Assembly: GCF_009795845.1 (NCBI RefSeq)
Contig: NZ_WTEX01000005.1
Location: 62,001-126,000, forward strand
DNA from: Gilliamella sp. Lep-s35
GTDB taxonomy: Bacteria; Pseudomonadota; Gammaproteobacteria; Enterobacterales; Orbaceae
DNA: 64,000 nucleotides
Direction of reading: 5' to 3'
Of the stretch, positions 1 through 8,370 are shown piece by piece. Every line of letters starts with the position of its first letter. The first letter of the stretch is position 1. Both the position numbers and the translations under genes were made by a program. The notes beneath the pieces were generated by a model. The model worked only from the letters and a program-made list of their open reading frames with translations, was not told the origin of the DNA and ran no database searches.

Positions 1-534
1 AAAATTATTTCACCTTGGTTTTATGATCAATTACGCACCAATGAACAACTTGGCTATGCGGTATTTGCTAGCCCTGTTACAGTTGGAGATTCAGTTGGAA
101 TGAGTTTTATCATTCAAAGTAACCAGTACGACCCTGCTTATTTATTGAAGCGTTATCAAGAATTTTATCCCGTTATATTAAATAAGCTTAAAGCATTATC
201 GAAAGAAGATATTGAGCAATATAAAAAGGCGGCACTCAACGAGTTGAAAATGCCTCCGCAAACATTGGATGAAGAGTTTAGTCGCTATATGGCAGATTAC
301 CGTAATTCGCGTTTTGCGTTTGATTCACGGCACAAAAAAATTGAACAATTGAAAAAAATTAGTCAACAAGATTTAGTTGATTTTTATAACCGTTCAGTGA
401 TGGATAAAAAAGGTTTTGTATTTGCATCGCAAGTTCTTGGTAAGAGTGAAGATAGTGCTAAACAATCAGAGGCAATTTCTGAGTTTACTGAATTTGAAAA
501 TGTATCGGCATTGCAAAATGAGTTATTAAAATAG
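1..534 (+). CDS. ptrA: Protease III (pitrilysin), C-terminal part
   Basis: The frame is already open at base 1, so the 5' end lies outside the window and about 177 C-terminal residues are visible. Near the edge is a motif reading WFYDQLRTNEQLGYAVFA, which is characteristic of the last domain of the M16 metalloprotease PtrA, a large periplasmic zinc protease that degrades small peptides. The zinc-binding HxxEH motif belongs to the missing N-terminal half and cannot be checked. A methionine codon at base 100 is internal, not a start. The gene ends 115 bp before a divergently unrelated XRE regulator on the same strand, with no strong terminator between them. Confidence 0.85.
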   Translation, partial: KIISPWFYDQLRTNEQLGYAVFASPVTVGDSVGMSFIIQSNQYDPAYLLKRYQEFYPVILNKLKALSKEDIEQYKKAALNELKMPPQTLDEEFSRYMADYRNSRFAFDSRHKKIEQLKKISQQDLVDFYNRSVMDKKGFVFASQVLGKSEDSAKQSEAISEFTEFENVSALQNELLK

Positions 535-582
535 GTGTTATTTAAGTTGTTGATGAAAATATAGGCTACACCTGAAACATTT

Positions 583-620
583 TGCCAAAAATTGGCATTG
601 CTATCACCTTGTGATACACT
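583..620 (+). promoter_or_regulatory. Promoter with two small inverted repeats before the XRE gene
   Basis: TTGGCA at 592-597 and TACACT at 615-620, 17 bp apart, make a plausible sigma70 promoter. The -35 box is the right arm of a perfect repeat TGCCAA-aaa-TTGGCA (583-597). The spacer and -10 hold a second perfect repeat, TATCAC-ctt-GTGATA (602-616). Palindromes lying on promoter elements of a regulator gene suggest an autoregulatory operator; this is inference. Confidence 0.5.
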
Positions 621-648
621 GCCAAAATCTTAATAATTTGAGTGTATT

Positions 649-1521
649 ATGATTACAGGATCGATTGATTATTGTGCTATAGGTCAGCGTCTACGTGCAT
701 ATCGAATTGCCGCTTCGTTGAAAGCTGAGGATGTTGCAGAAAGTCTTAAAATTTCAAGAGCTGCGGTATATCGGTTAGAAAAAGGTGAAATTGTTAAAAT
801 CGAAACGTTAGAACGACTGGCATCTTTACTCGGTACTTCTTTTGCAAGTTTACTCGGTATTGATACTGAGTATTATTCGAGTGGCGAAGGTTTTTTTGAA
901 CGTATGCGCCAGTTAGAAGAACAATCAACACATATCTATTCTCACTTTGATCCTTTTTCATTTTTATTAACTTCTCCAGATTATTTAACCCATTTAGCCA
1001 TGATGCTAAATGAGTCAAATGAGTCGATTGAACCTCAAAAATATTCAGTAATTTTGGCGATTTTAAAAGATCGTAAAAAGCAGTTTTATCAATCTGTTCC
1101 TAAAGTGATTAATTTAATTAGCTTGCGTAATATTGAACGGTTTTTGCATATTGGCTTAGTGGGTAATTTGACTATTTCCCCCGGTAAAAAGTCTGAAAGG
1201 ATGCTACTTGCTCGCAACGAAATTTATCATTTAATTGATCTAATAGAACAGCAATCTTTTGCTTCAACGATTGCTATTACGCAAGAAGCTATTCCATCAA
1301 TTACATTCCAAATTTTTTACCAAAACGACAACCCAATTTCGTTGGCAATAAGTCCATTTCGCTTAGGTGAATTGCCGAATGTGACAACAGGTATTGCTTC
1401 TATTACCTCATCGCAAGATGCTATTAAACGTTATCGTCATCTTTTTGATAAGTTATGGCAAAATAGTGCTAAAGATCATCACGCTATTGATTTGCTAAAA
1501 GCAACATTAGATAAATTTTAA
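649..1521 (+). CDS. XRE-family helix-turn-helix transcriptional regulator
   Basis: A 290-residue protein. Residues about 11-68 form a Cro/C1-type helix-turn-helix ([20 protein letters not shown], then [12 protein letters not shown] and a LASLLG tail). The remaining 220 residues have no motif I recognise; they could be a ligand-sensing or dimerisation domain. The DNA-binding role is well supported, the target and signal are unknown. It stands between ptrA and aroA, a position where E. coli has no such gene. The promoter just upstream overlaps two palindromes, so self-regulation is likely. The gap to aroA is only 29 bp, so some read-through into aroA is possible. Confidence 0.75.
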   Translation: MITGSIDYCAIGQRLRAYRIAASLKAEDVAESLKISRAAVYRLEKGEIVKIETLERLASLLGTSFASLLGIDTEYYSSGEGFFERMRQLEEQSTHIYSHFDPFSFLLTSPDYLTHLAMMLNESNESIEPQKYSVILAILKDRKKQFYQSVPKVINLISLRNIERFLHIGLVGNLTISPGKKSERMLLARNEIYHLIDLIEQQSFASTIAITQEAIPSITFQIFYQNDNPISLAISPFRLGELPNVTTGIASITSSQDAIKRYRHLFDKLWQNSAKDHHAIDLLKATLDKF

Positions 1522-1550
1522 ATATTTATGAAATCTTAACGAGAGACATT

Positions 1551-2831
1551 ATGTTATCTTTGACGTTACAACCAATAAAATCATTTAGTGGCACTATTAA
1601 TTTGCCAGGATCTAAAAGCGTGTCTAATCGTGCTTTATTGTTATCAGCTCTAAGTAAGGGTAATACGCGTTTAACTAATTTACTTGATAGCGATGATGTG
1701 CGTTATATGCTTGATGCGCTTGCAGCATTAGGTGTGAAGTACCAGCTATCACACGATCGGACTATTTGTGATATTCAAGGAGTAGGGGGGATGTTGCAAC
1801 CTGACCATGCATTAGAGCTTTTTTTAGGTAATGCTGGTACAGCAATGCGCCCTTTAGCTGCAGCTTTATGCCTTGGTCATAATAATATTGTGTTAACAGG
1901 CGAACCACGCATGAAAGAGCGTCCAATTGGTCATTTAGTTGATGCGCTGCGTCAAGGTGGAGCCAAAATTGATTATCTTGAAAATGAAGGTTACCCACCG
2001 TTACATCTTCATGGTGGCTTTATCGGGGGGAAAATCCAAGTCGATGGTTCGGTATCAAGTCAATTTTTAACCGCATTATTAATGGCTGCACCATTAGCAA
2101 AACAAGACACTGAAATTACTATTATTGGTGATCTTGTTTCTAAACCTTATATTGATATTACAGTCAAAATGATGGCAATGTTTGGCGTTACTGTAGTTAA
2201 CAATAACTATCAATCATTTGTTATCAAAGCAAACCAAGATTATCAATCGCCAGGCGATTATTTAGTTGAAGGCGATGCTTCTTCTGCTTCTTATTTTTTA
2301 GCAGCGGCTGCAATTAAAGGCGGTACTGTTAAAGTAACTGGCATTGGAAAAAATAGCTTACAAGGCGATACCCAATTTGCTCATGTGCTTGAAAAAATGG
2401 GCGCTAAAATCACTTGGGCTGATGATTATATTGAATGTTCACATGGTGAATTAAATGGTATTGATATGGATATGAACCATATTCCCGATGCGGCCATGAC
2501 TATTGCTACTACGGCACTGTTTGCTAAAGGCCCTACTACGATCCGTAATATTTATAATTGGCGAGTGAAAGAAACGGATCGCTTATATGCGATGGCAACT
2601 GAATTAAGAAAAGTTGGTGCAACAGTTGATGAGGGTCACGATTATATTACCATTGTGCCACCCAATAAATTAATCCATGCTGAAATCGAAACCTATAATG
2701 ATCATCGTATGGCAATGTGTTTTTCGTTAGTGGCGCTTTCTGATACGCCTGTGACGATATTAGATCCTAAATGCACAATGAAAACTTTTCCTGATTATTT
2801 TGAACAATTTAAAAAATTAAGCGAACAATAA
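1551..2831 (+). CDS. aroA: 3-phosphoshikimate 1-carboxyvinyltransferase (EPSP synthase)
   Basis: This cytoplasmic enzyme joins phosphoenolpyruvate to shikimate 3-phosphate in the sixth step of the shikimate pathway to aromatic amino acids. At 426 residues it has the family's usual length. Visible signatures are [13 protein letters not shown] with catalytic Lys22, [11 protein letters not shown] near residue 95, [11 protein letters not shown], and RVKETDRL towards the C-terminus. A GAGAG ribosome site sits just ahead of the ATG. cmk follows after a single base, the order aroA-cmk-rpsA-ihfB seen in many gammaproteobacteria. The nearby TyrR at 22-23 kb regulates aromatic metabolism in relatives, but I see no TyrR box here. 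Confidence 0.97.
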   Translation: MLSLTLQPIKSFSGTINLPGSKSVSNRALLLSALSKGNTRLTNLLDSDDVRYMLDALAALGVKYQLSHDRTICDIQGVGGMLQPDHALELFLGNAGTAMRPLAAALCLGHNNIVLTGEPRMKERPIGHLVDALRQGGAKIDYLENEGYPPLHLHGGFIGGKIQVDGSVSSQFLTALLMAAPLAKQDTEITIIGDLVSKPYIDITVKMMAMFGVTVVNNNYQSFVIKANQDYQSPGDYLVEGDASSASYFLAAAAIKGGTVKVTGIGKNSLQGDTQFAHVLEKMGAKITWADDYIECSHGELNGIDMDMNHIPDAAMTIATTALFAKGPTTIRNIYNWRVKETDRLYAMATELRKVGATVDEGHDYITIVPPNKLIHAEIETYNDHRMAMCFSLVALSDTPVTILDPKCTMKTFPDYFEQFKKLSEQ

Positions 2832-2832
2832 A

Positions 2833-3513
2833 ATGAATAAAATAGTTCCCGTTGTTGCTGTTGATGGGCCAAGTGGTGTTGGTAAAGGTACGTTATGTCA
2901 GGCATTAGCCGATCATTTAAAATGGCATCTGTTAGATTCAGGTGCTATCTATCGTGTGCTTGCATTATCTGCTCTTGAAAAAAATATTGCATTGGATGAT
3001 GAAAACCAGTTAGTTAATTTAGCGTTAAACTTACCTTTGACTTTTGATAGTAATGATATTGAAGTCAAGGTTTTGTTAAGTGGTGTTGATGTAACAAAAC
3101 GTATCCGCACTGAAGAAACAGGAGGTGCTGCTTCAAAAGTGGCTGCGCTCAATAAAGTTAGAGCTGCATTATTACAGCGACAACGCGATTTTAGACAAGC
3201 ACCTGGGCTTATTGCAGATGGTCGAGACATGGGGAGCGTGGTGTTTACCGATGCGCCTGTTAAAATTTTTCTTGATGCAAGTGCACAATCACGAGCCGAA
3301 AGACGAATGAAACAGTTGCAACATAGGCAAAAACATGTTAAATTCGCCGAAATTTTGCAGGAGATAACTGAGCGCGATGAACGTGATCGTAATCGGGCTG
3401 TTGCGCCACTTAAGCCTGCCATTGATGCGTTAATAATTGATACTACATCGCTTTCTATTCAAGATGTTTTTGAACAATCTATTACGTATATAAACAAAAA
3501 AATTGTGTTGTAA
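2833..3513 (+). CDS. cmk: Cytidylate kinase
   Basis: Phosphorylates CMP and dCMP with ATP to the diphosphates, recycling pyrimidine nucleotides in the cytoplasm. The 226-residue protein begins with [14 protein letters not shown], a P-loop at residues 12-20, and carries the CMP-kinase motifs GRDMGSVVF and the ERRMKQ lid region. Length matches E. coli Cmk (227). Its ATG lies one base after the aroA stop, so the two genes are surely co-transcribed and probably translationally coupled. Nothing odd was seen. Confidence 0.97.
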   Translation: MNKIVPVVAVDGPSGVGKGTLCQALADHLKWHLLDSGAIYRVLALSALEKNIALDDENQLVNLALNLPLTFDSNDIEVKVLLSGVDVTKRIRTEETGGAASKVAALNKVRAALLQRQRDFRQAPGLIADGRDMGSVVFTDAPVKIFLDASAQSRAERRMKQLQHRQKHVKFAEILQEITERDERDRNRAVAPLKPAIDALIIDTTSLSIQDVFEQSITYINKKIVL

Positions 3514-3628
3514 GTCAGTTTACAGCATGAGAAAACCAAGCTCCATCACAAGGATGAGTGGAGTATCATCAATAACCCCATAAGACATGATGTAATGTGG
3601 ACGTTAAATTAATTTTAAGTATATAAAT
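3514..3628 (+). promoter_or_regulatory. rpsA leader, no Shine-Dalgarno
   Basis: The 115 bp before rpsA lack any purine-rich ribosome site near the ATG (the last bases are all A/T). Instead small hairpins can form: CTCCA at 3541-3545 pairs with TGGAG at 3559-3563 and presents AAGGA in the loop region. In E. coli the rpsA start region likewise lacks a good Shine-Dalgarno and is folded into GGA-loop hairpins recognised by S1 for autogenous control. A similar role here is inferred from position and structure. Confidence 0.4.
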
Positions 3629-5311
3629 ATGACTGAATCTTTTGCTCAACTCTTTGAAGAGTCTTTAAATCAACTAGACACTCGTTCTGGTAATATGATC
3701 CGTGGTACTGTCGTTGCAATCGACAAAGATGTTGTTTTAGTTGATGCTGGTTTAAAATCTGAATCCGCAATTCCAGTAGAGCAGTTTAAAAATGCCCAAG
3801 GTGAACTAGAAGTTCAAGTTGGCGATATTGTTGATGTTGTGCTTGACTCAATTGAAGATGGCTTTGGCGAAACAATTTTATCTCGCGAAAAAGCTAAACG
3901 TCATGAAGCATGGATAATACTAGAAAAAGCAGTTGAAGATGCTGCAACAGTTTTAGGTGTTATCAATGGTAAAGTTAAAGGTGGCTTTACGGTTGATCTT
4001 AATGGTGTTCGTGCGTTCCTGCCTGGTTCGCTTGTTGATGTTCGTCCATTACGCGATACTTCTCATATCGAAAACAGAGAAATCGAATTAAAAGTAATTA
4101 AATTAGATCAAAAACGTAACAACGTTGTTGTTTCACGTCGTGCAGTTATTGAATCTGAAAATAGTGCAGAAAGAGAACAACTTCTTGAAAATCTACAAGA
4201 AGGTTCAGAAGTTAAAGGTATTATTAAAAATCTTACAGATTACGGTGCATTCGTTGATCTTGGTGGGGTTGATGGTTTACTTCATATCACAGATATGGCT
4301 TGGAAACGTGTTAAACATCCAAGTGAAGTGGTTGAAGTGGGTCAAGAATTACTTGTTAAAGTACTTAAGTTTGACAAAGACCGCTCACGTGTTTCTCTTG
4401 GCTTAAAACAATTAGGCGAAGATCCATGGGTTTCAATTGCTAAACGTTACCCAGAAGGTACTAAAGTAACAGGTAAAGTAACTAACTTAACTGATTACGG
4501 TTGTTTTGTTGAAATCGAAACTGGCGTTGAAGGTTTAGTTCACGTTTCTGAAATGGATTGGACAAACAAAAACATCCACCCATCTAAAGTAGTTAGCTTA
4601 GGTGATGAAGTTGAAGTTATTGTGCTTGAAATTGATGAAGAACGTCGTCGTATTTCTCTTGGTCTTAAACAATGTAAACCAAACCCATGGTTACAATTTG
4701 CTGAATCACACAATAAAGGTGATAAAGTTAGCGGTAAGATCAAATCAATCACTGATTTCGGTATCTTTATTGGTTTAGATGGCGGTATTGATGGTTTAGT
4801 TCATCTTTCAGACATTTCTTGGAATATGCCTGGCGAAGAAGCAGTTAAAGCTTATAAGAAAGGTGATGATATTGAAGCGGTTGTGTTACAAGTTGATGCA
4901 GAACGTGAACGTATCTCTTTAGGTGTTAAACAACTAGAAGATGATCCATTTAGTAGTTTTGCGTCTAACTACAAAAAAGGTAATATTGTTAAAGGTACTG
5001 TAACAGCTGTTGATGCTAAAGGTGCAACTATCGAAATCGCTGAAGGTATTGAAGGCTACTTAAAAGCTCAAGATATTGCTCGTGAGCGTATTGAAGATGC
5101 GACAACAGCATTAAAAGTTGGTGATGAAGTTGAAGCTAAGATTGTCAATATTGATCGTAAAACTCGCGCAATTTCATTATCAGTACGTGCAAAAGATGAA
5201 GCTGACGAAAAAGAAGCCCTTGCTGCTGTAAATAATACTGCAACTCAAGAAGATGCATCATTTACTAACGCAATGGCTGAAGCATTTAAAGCAGCATCAA
5301 AAACTGAGTAA
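3629..5311 (+). CDS. rpsA: 30S ribosomal protein bS1
   Basis: S1 binds mRNA at the 30S platform and unwinds and delivers it for initiation. The 560-residue protein contains six S1 OB-fold repeats, at roughly residues 20-88, 105-172, 190-260, 277-347, 364-435 and 451-520; the later ones show repeated cores such as [41 protein letters not shown] and [10 protein letters not shown]. This is the full-length gammaproteobacterial form (E. coli 557). The sequence ends with the acidic, alanine-rich tail typical of the family. A strong terminator follows the stop. Confidence 0.98.
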   Translation: MTESFAQLFEESLNQLDTRSGNMIRGTVVAIDKDVVLVDAGLKSESAIPVEQFKNAQGELEVQVGDIVDVVLDSIEDGFGETILSREKAKRHEAWIILEKAVEDAATVLGVINGKVKGGFTVDLNGVRAFLPGSLVDVRPLRDTSHIENREIELKVIKLDQKRNNVVVSRRAVIESENSAEREQLLENLQEGSEVKGIIKNLTDYGAFVDLGGVDGLLHITDMAWKRVKHPSEVVEVGQELLVKVLKFDKDRSRVSLGLKQLGEDPWVSIAKRYPEGTKVTGKVTNLTDYGCFVEIETGVEGLVHVSEMDWTNKNIHPSKVVSLGDEVEVIVLEIDEERRRISLGLKQCKPNPWLQFAESHNKGDKVSGKIKSITDFGIFIGLDGGIDGLVHLSDISWNMPGEEAVKAYKKGDDIEAVVLQVDAERERISLGVKQLEDDPFSSFASNYKKGNIVKGTVTAVDAKGATIEIAEGIEGYLKAQDIARERIEDATTALKVGDEVEAKIVNIDRKTRAISLSVRAKDEADEKEALAAVNNTATQEDASFTNAMAEAFKAASKTE

Positions 5312-5331
5312 AAAATATTTATGTAAAGAGT

Positions 5332-5358
5332 AAAGAGGGCTTGCCCTCTTTTTCTTTT
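5332..5358 (+). terminator. Rho-independent terminator after rpsA
   Basis: AAAGAGGG (5332-5339) pairs with CCCTCTTT (5344-5351) around a CTTG tetraloop and runs into TTTCTTTT. It lies 20 bp after the rpsA stop and before the ihfB ribosome site. Confidence 0.9.
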
Positions 5359-5409
5359 GTGGTATAAAATGAACAAGTTACATACCGCATAAATAAATTA
5401 GGAGTGATC

Positions 5410-5700
5410 ATGAATAGATCAGATTTAGTAGAACGAATTGTTAACTGGCGAACACATCTTCCTGTTCAATTAGTTGATGATTCAGTTAGAGATATCATCG
5501 AACAGATCGCTTTAGCTATGGAAAGTAACGATCGTGTAGAAATTCGAGGCTTTGGTAGTTTTAGTTTAAACTATCGTGCTCCACGTAAAGCTAGAAACCC
5601 TAGAACTGGTGGTAATGTTGAAGTTAAACATAAATATATTCCGCATTTCAAACCAGGTAAAGAATTACGTGAAAGAGTAAATAATGCAGTAAATGCATAG
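5410..5700 (+). CDS. ihfB: Integration host factor beta subunit
   Basis: Small nucleoid protein that pairs with IhfA to bend DNA sharply at specific sites, serving recombination, replication and transcription. The 96-residue sequence has the HU/IHF fold signature [14 protein letters not shown]-type core ([20 protein letters not shown], residues 43-62) and the C-terminal [14 protein letters not shown] chose the ATG at 5410 rather than the in-frame GTG at 5404, because an AGGAG at 5400-5404 sits five bases before it and the product then starts [10 protein letters not shown] like the family (E. coli 94 residues). It follows rpsA, as in E. coli. Confidence 0.97.
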   Translation: MNRSDLVERIVNWRTHLPVQLVDDSVRDIIEQIALAMESNDRVEIRGFGSFSLNYRAPRKARNPRTGGNVEVKHKYIPHFKPGKELRERVNNAVNA

Positions 5701-5724
5701 TCTTTAAATTCTATATTTAGCAAG

Positions 5725-5758
5725 AAGCCATTGAGTCAAATCAATGGCTTTTTATTTT
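5725..5758 (+). terminator. Rho-independent terminator after ihfB
   Basis: AAGCCATTGA (5725-5734) pairs perfectly with TCAATGGCTT (5741-5750) around a 6-base loop, followed by a T-rich run to 5758. It closes the rpsA-ihfB region. Confidence 0.9.
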
Positions 5759-5953
5759 AAATAGTTTATAGTGAGCAAAAACCTCGATCGATCTTTCTTT
5801 AACAGGTTATAAATGGCTTGGCGGCCGAGCAAAAATGTTTAGCTAACCATAAAACCATAACCGTTATTACAGTTATTTTTCTTTATAATAGTGTGTTAGC
5901 TTTTGTATATGTTTGTATATGTAAAGAATGTGAGTAATTTTTACAATTGATAT

Positions 5954-6670
5954 TTATTCTAATCCTCTGCGTGCAATATATTCAAACCTATATTGGAATC
6001 CCCTTAAATATTGAATACTATATTCAAATACTTCGCCATTAACTAATTCACTAGTTGAACGTAGGCATAATATAGGATAATTTGTTTCGATATTTAAATG
6101 TTTAGCAACAATGCTAGTTGCCAAAACTGGCTTTAAGTCTTGCCTACTTAGCGATATTTGATAGCCTTTTTGTTTTTCAATATAGTGATACTTCGATGTT
6201 TGCATTACTTTAACACTGAGATCAGGAAATAGTGAAAGAGGCATGTAACTTTGCTCTAAAATTTCAGGCTCATCGTCTATTGTTCTAATACGTATTATTG
6301 AATATATGAATGTTCCCACTTCAATATTTAGATGCTTTGCAATAACGGGTTGTGCTTGTTCTAACTGAAAATGTATTACTTTTGTACTAGCAATTCTTCC
6401 TTGTGAGGTAATGTTTTCTTCAAATCCTTTTAATTGAAAGGCATCGTGTTTAGCCGAATTACATTTAACATAGGTACCACTTCCTTTTATACGCACTAAT
6501 AATCCTTGTTTTTCAAGTAGTTCAAGAGCTTTGCGAACAGTGACACGGCTAACATTATATATTTCTTGTAAAGCTTGTTCTGTAGGTAATACATCTTCAA
6601 CATCTAATTCGCCAGAACGAATTTTTTTCTCAATAGTTTCAGCTATTTGTCGATAAAGTGGCTTACTCAT
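5954..6670 (-). CDS. GntR/HutC-family repressor with UTRA domain, sugar module regulator
   Basis: A 238-residue protein with an N-terminal winged helix of the GntR type (YRQIAETIEKKIRSGEL, then VSRVTVRKALELLEKQGLLV, residues about 4-65) and a C-terminal UTRA effector-binding domain of the kind that senses phosphorylated sugars in TreR, NagR and DasR relatives. I chose the ATG at 6670 over the one six bases upstream, because AGGA is seven bases ahead of the former and only one base ahead of the latter. It is transcribed divergently from the phospho-alpha-glucosidase and PTS genes, so it very probably represses them, and the 11-bp inverted repeat at 6838-6866 is a candidate operator. The effector is probably a 6-phospho-alpha-glucoside (inference). 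Confidence 0.85.
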   Translation of the reverse strand: MSKPLYRQIAETIEKKIRSGELDVEDVLPTEQALQEIYNVSRVTVRKALELLEKQGLLVRIKGSGTYVKCNSAKHDAFQLKGFEENITSQGRIASTKVIHFQLEQAQPVIAKHLNIEVGTFIYSIIRIRTIDDEPEILEQSYMPLSLFPDLSVKVMQTSKYHYIEKQKGYQISLSRQDLKPVLATSIVAKHLNIETNYPILCLRSTSELVNGEVFEYSIQYLRGFQYRFEYIARRGLE

Positions 6671-6812
6671 AATCATATCCTACATATGAAATTTGTATTA
6701 TCTTAACATTCAATAGTCAAAATATCATCAAATGAAAAATATTATTCTTTGAGCCTAACTATTATTGTTAAGTATCATTTATATGTCTATTTTCTGATAC
6801 CGATAAAAATTT

Positions 6813-6828
6813 TGTGATCTTTTTCACA
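6813..6828 (+). promoter_or_regulatory. CRP-cAMP binding site
   Basis: TGTGA-N6-TCACA with both half-sites perfect, embedded in a T/A-rich context like the CRP consensus. It is centred at 6820.5, about 98 bp before the glucosidase ATG. With a -10 at TTTAAT (6849-6854) it would sit near -41, the class II activating position. It fits carbon catabolite control of the sugar module. Confidence 0.8.
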
Positions 6829-6837
6829 TTAGTATTA

Positions 6838-6866
6838 AATAAGTATTATTTAATTTAATACTTATT
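6838..6866 (+). promoter_or_regulatory. Candidate operator of the GntR regulator overlapping the promoter
   Basis: AATAAGTATTA (6838-6848) and TAATACTTATT (6856-6866) are perfect 11-bp inverted repeats with a 7-bp spacer. A second overlapping pair is AGTATTAAAT (6831-6840) with ATTTAATACT (6853-6862). Both cover the predicted -10 and start point downstream of the CRP site, where a repressor would block transcription. Assignment to the divergent GntR protein is by position only. Confidence 0.5.
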
Positions 6867-6918
6867 GATAACATATAAATGTGTTTTTTATTCACAAATA
6901 GAGTTGAGGAAATTGGTT

Positions 6919-8247
6919 ATGAAAAAGATTAATTTAACCGTTGTAGGTGCAGGTAGTACTTATACATTAGGTATTATGAGAAGTCTCGTTACAGAAAAAC
7001 AAAATTTTCCGTTAAAACGCGTTGTTTTTTATGATATTGATGCAGCCCGTCAGGAGCTAAATGCCAAAGCAACTGAAATTATGTTTAAAGAACTTTATCC
7101 TGAAATTGAAGAGTTCATCTATACAACAGATAGAAAAATTGCTTTTGAAAACTCTGATTTCTTTTTTATGCAAATTCGTACCGGTGGTTTAAAAATGCGT
7201 GAGCGTGATGAACAAATCCCCTTATCTCACCAATGTGTAGGTCAAGAAACATGTGGTGCAGGTGGAATGGCTTACGGTTTGCGTTCCATAGGCGATATGA
7301 TCGATCTTGTTCATGAAATTCGTTCATATAAAAAAGATGCTTGGATCTTAAACTATACTAACCCAGCTGCGATTGTTGCAGATGCCTTAAACCGAGAATT
7401 TCCTAATGATAATCGAATTTTAAATATTTGTGATATGCCTGCAGCAATCATGGTGAGCTACGCCAAATTACTTGGCTGTGAAATTTGGGATTTTGTACCG
7501 GAATACTTTGGTTTAAATCATTATGGTTGGTTTACTAAAATTAAAAATAAACAAGGCGAAGATTTAACTCAACGTATTAAAGATATTATTTTAAAAGAGG
7601 GGATTAAAGCAGTTGATTCAATTATTGCTAATGATCCTTCTTGGCAAGCAACGTTTAAAAACATGGAAACAATGTTAAGAGATAACCCTGAATTTTTGCC
7701 AAATACTTATTTACAATACTATTTATATCCAGAAAAAATGGTGAGTAAAGAAGATATTAATAATACGCGTGCGCGCCAAGTTATCAATGGGCGTGAAAAA
7801 CAAGTATTTGAAATGTGTAAACGTATTATTGAAAAAAATTCTATTGTTGGTGAACAGCTTCATGATGATATTCATGGTCGTTATATGATTCGTGTTGCTG
7901 CATCACTAGCTTATAACAAAGGCGATATCTATCTTGTGATTGTTCCAAACAAAGGCATTATTAGCAACATACAAGATGATGCAATGGTTGAAGTGCCTTG
8001 TATGTTAACTTCTGATGGCCCTAAAGCGTTTGCTATTGGTAAGATTCCGACATTCCAAAAAGCGATGATAGAAATCCAATTAGGTTATGAAAAATTAGTC
8101 GTTGATGCTTGGTATGAAGGTTCTAAACAAAAATTAATCAATGCCTTAACGTTAAATAGAACTGTTGTTAACGTTCCAAAAGCAAAAGTAATTGTTGAAG
8201 AAATCTTAAACGAAAATAAAGACTATTTACCTCAGTTTTTTAAATAA
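6919..8247 (+). CDS. 6-phospho-alpha-glucosidase, glycoside hydrolase family 4
   Basis: Cytoplasmic hydrolase of sugars phosphorylated on import, such as maltose-6'-phosphate; GH4 enzymes use NAD+ and a divalent metal in a redox-assisted mechanism. The 442-residue protein starts VVGAGSTYTLGI, a dinucleotide-binding loop, and carries QETCGAGGMAYGLRSI, NYTNPAAIVADAL and ICDMP. The CDMP tetrapeptide marks the phospho-alpha branch, whereas phospho-beta-glucosidases have CNVP-type motifs. It resembles GlvA/MalA/MalH. I chose the ATG at 6919 because GAGGA lies eight bases upstream and the dinucleotide fold then begins at once; an in-frame ATG at 6865 has no ribosome site. The PTS permease follows after 123 bp. 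Confidence 0.92.
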   Translation: MKKINLTVVGAGSTYTLGIMRSLVTEKQNFPLKRVVFYDIDAARQELNAKATEIMFKELYPEIEEFIYTTDRKIAFENSDFFFMQIRTGGLKMRERDEQIPLSHQCVGQETCGAGGMAYGLRSIGDMIDLVHEIRSYKKDAWILNYTNPAAIVADALNREFPNDNRILNICDMPAAIMVSYAKLLGCEIWDFVPEYFGLNHYGWFTKIKNKQGEDLTQRIKDIILKEGIKAVDSIIANDPSWQATFKNMETMLRDNPEFLPNTYLQYYLYPEKMVSKEDINNTRARQVINGREKQVFEMCKRIIEKNSIVGEQLHDDIHGRYMIRVAASLAYNKGDIYLVIVPNKGIISNIQDDAMVEVPCMLTSDGPKAFAIGKIPTFQKAMIEIQLGYEKLVVDAWYEGSKQKLINALTLNRTVVNVPKAKVIVEEILNENKDYLPQFFK

Positions 8248-8263
8248 TTATTTTGTTTAACAC

Positions 8264-8308
8264 GAATAATGCTAGCGTTTGAGTAAATGCAAACGTTTAG
8301 TGTTATTC
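8264..8308 (+). other. Imperfect hairpin between the glucosidase and PTS genes
   Basis: GAATAATGCTAGCGTTTG (8264-8281) can pair with CAAACGTTTAGTGTTATTC (8290-8308), with small internal mismatches and an 8-base loop. No T-run follows, so it is not a classical terminator. It could stabilise the upstream message or set the ratio of the two products. Confidence 0.45.
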
Positions 8309-8370
8309 ACAAACATGTACAGAAATATTTAAGAATAACAAAATCATTATATTAATAAAAGGTTAATGTT

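Noticed and set aside
5902-5921. Two tandem copies of TTTGTATATG as a repeat array
   Set aside because: Only two units in AT-rich intergenic DNA; no spacer structure, so not a CRISPR or a significant repeat.
6865-6918. N-terminal extension of the GH4 gene from an ATG at 6865
   Set aside because: It lies inside the operator palindrome, has no ribosome site, and the GAGGA before 6919 plus the start of the Rossmann fold support the later ATG.
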